From: Owenia fusiformis
Lineage: Eukaryota > Annelida > Polychaeta > Sabellida > Oweniidae
Direction: 5' to 3'
Assembly: GCA_903813345.2 (NCBI GenBank)
Contig: CAIIXF020000013.1
Location: 52,414-116,413 of the forward strand
Length of the DNA: 64,000 nt
Shown here: positions 62,200 through 64,000 of the stretch, piece after piece
Position numbering within the stretch: the first letter of the stretch is position 1
How the letters are laid out: the number at the start of each line of letters is the position of its first letter
Position numbers and translations under genes: made by a program
The notes under the pieces: generated by a model
What the model was told of the DNA's origin: nothing
Database searches by the model: none
Seen by the model: only the letters and a program-made list of their open reading frames with translations

Positions 62200-63160
62200 G
62201 TCATAGCTAACTTATCCTCTAATTGCTATTTCTGAGATAATTATATTTTAGTGAATGTATTTATGAATTAACAGGTATTAGTACACTGTATTCATTACAA
62301 AAATGGCCCTTATGATTTTGGATGGAACAAATCGTAAATTTTATTTAGTGGATCTGTGAACCATTTAAAAAAATTTTATCCGCATGTACAAAGTTCTAGA
62401 GCTGTTTTTGGGGAGAAAATTGATTTTGTATCCCCCACCCATAATTTTCAGAGGGGTAAAATTTCAAAAAATTATAATAAAATAATCCTCCTTAATTCTG
62501 GGGAATCTTATATTGCCACAATCTAAATATGTTATATTTTAGGCTTATAAGTTATTTTAATGATGTCTGCCTAAAGAAAAGTATGATTATAACACTTTGA
62601 TGTCCAAATATAGACATTCTTTAAGTTCTATGCTAATTACATGTTATTGTATATCTTCTCTTCCAAGATGGTTCTAGAACTGAAATAAAATCAAGGAAAT
62701 ACATAATTCATGCCTCAATACATGTAAACATTTTTGAGTTCATACAGGATTTATTAGATAAGAAAAAAGAAAAAAATTAACTAAATATCTGGCCTTTGGT
62801 TATGGAGGGGGGGGTAAGTAGACATCAATGTCAAATTAAAGCATACTGTCATACTAGTTATATTTTGTGCATTAGTTGTATCAGTATTGATGAAATTTCT
62901 ATGTTGCATTGTTATTATTGCCTGCAGGTGACAGTTCAGGCTCAAAAGTGCTGATTCAGCATATTTTATTATATCAGTGTCAAAGTTCGAAAGCTTGTTA
63001 GAAGCTACTCAATCAATTTTAGATTGAGCAAATATTTTGATTTTTACATTTTGTGTTGCTGGGAAAAGATGTAACAGATCTTTAACTTACAATAAAATAT
63101 CTTCATCCATATACAAGAAAATGCAATTGATTATAGAAAAAGTGCACATTTTGCTTCATT
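62200..63160. other. No gene seen
   Basis: AT-rich, no supported frame; short homopolymers only. Confidence 0.4.
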
Positions 63161-64000
63161 TTTTATGTCCCCACCACATAGTGTGGGGCCATATAGTCAG
63201 GCTAGGCGCATCCGTCTGTCTGTACATCCGGCAGTTTTCTCCAAAACCGCTACAGATATCACCTTCAAATTTTCAGGGATAACTTATGAGTGCATACAGA
63301 TGTGGATGAAAAAAATTAACTCGATACCTACTTCCTGTCGGCCATTTTGAAGTCAAATGCTAAAATCCTTGTCTGCAAACTTCAAGAAAAACGGCTTCAC
63401 TGTTGCTTTTTATCTCCCCACCACATAGTGTGGGGCCATATTGTCCGCCTAGGCGCGTCCGTCCGTCTGGTTGTCTGTCTATCTGTCTGTCTGTCCGTCC
63501 GTCCGTCCGTACAGGTCAGGTGTACTTTGTTGTAAAAGCCTATGTTATTGTTAACAGTAGTTATATGTGATAATTTTGTAAAAATAAATCAGCAAAAACT
63601 CATAATCACTTTTTTATTGTCGGCCATTTTGGATTTTTCCGTCCTAAAATCTTGTCTTTAAAGTCTTTTTTACGCATTTTCAGGTGAACCGTTTGGTAGA
63701 TCAATTTCAAATTTTCAGGGATGATTCTTAGTATGAAAATCTAGATCTGATTAGTCTTTAGGCATTCTGGGTAAATGTCAAGGCAGCCATTTTGGATTTT
63801 CCGTCCTAAAATCTTGTCTGTAAAGTCTTGTCTACGCATTTCCAGATGAACTAATCGGTAGATCAATTTCAAATTTTCAGGAATGATTCCTAGGATGAAA
63901 ATCTAGATCTGATTAGTTTTTTGGCATTCTGGATAAATGTCAAGGCAGCCATTTTGGATTTTCCATCTTAAAATCTTGCTCGTAAAGTCTTGTCTACACA
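63160..64000 (+). mobile_element. CCCCACCACATAGTGTGGGG element, runs off the window
   Basis: Two heads, at about 63168 and 63417: CCCCACCACATAGTGTGGGG (itself near-palindromic), GCCATAT, TAGGCGC and TCCGTCCGTC runs. From 63624 there are ~163 bp monomers starting CCATTTTGGATTTT (63624, 63787, 63949). The layout parallels the ATCCCAACGAACG family but the sequence differs. Confidence 0.75.

Overview
The window looks like AT-rich, intron- and transposon-dense animal nuclear DNA, most likely from an aquatic invertebrate and possibly a mollusc or other lophotrochozoan (inferred from repeat style and the Helentron; low confidence). Nothing bacterial is present: no operons, no rRNA and no CRISPR. One 500-base run of N (36798-37297) is a scaffold gap.

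Two items dominate. (1) On the minus strand, from an ATG at 33735 down to a stop at 3796, I could assemble a 23-exon gene by eye. Every intron has GT/AG ends and all 22 junction phases agree. The product would be about 1036 aa: a basic N-terminus, a P-loop ATPase core split over exons 6-8 (Walker A-like GKT, Walker B IIFCDDP, a TSN motif), a long alpha-rich region, a run of symmetric phase-1 exons that includes four tandem copies of one exon, and a C-terminal C4HC3 PHD finger. Exon 5 carries a frame break at an AT-dinucleotide run. I do not recognise a named gene. (2) On the plus strand, 47286-55277 is an uninterrupted 2663-codon ORF of a Helentron-type rolling-circle transposon. In order it has an OTU cysteine protease, a second cysteine protease of the herpesvirus-tegument USP type, ten KYxxDxxFK repeats, a zinc-rich DUF6570-like region, a HUH/Y2 Rep nuclease, a Pif1-like helicase and an apurinic-type endonuclease. 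All the catalytic motifs I looked for are present.

The rest is mobile and repetitive DNA, much of it inside the introns of gene (1). There are several copies of a family headed by ATCCCAACGAACGAAG and built of monomers containing TTCAAGATGGC; many foldback or TIR elements (299-715, 24783-25044, 26452-26722, 28600-28728, 44128-44287, 44606-46071, 55875-56700, 57325-58195, 59975-60069); two copies of a CR1-like LINE 3' end; a tRNA-like SINE fragment; tandem repeats; and a decayed exon of mitochondrial aconitase at 62072-62195. Between about 40.45 and 42.48 kb, 43.1 and 44.1 kb, and 60.1 and 61 kb I see nothing that I can support as a gene.

The two systems are not obviously linked in function. 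The minus-strand gene is a host-like or domesticated spliced gene; the Helentron is an autonomous element about 13.5 kb from its 5' end in the window.
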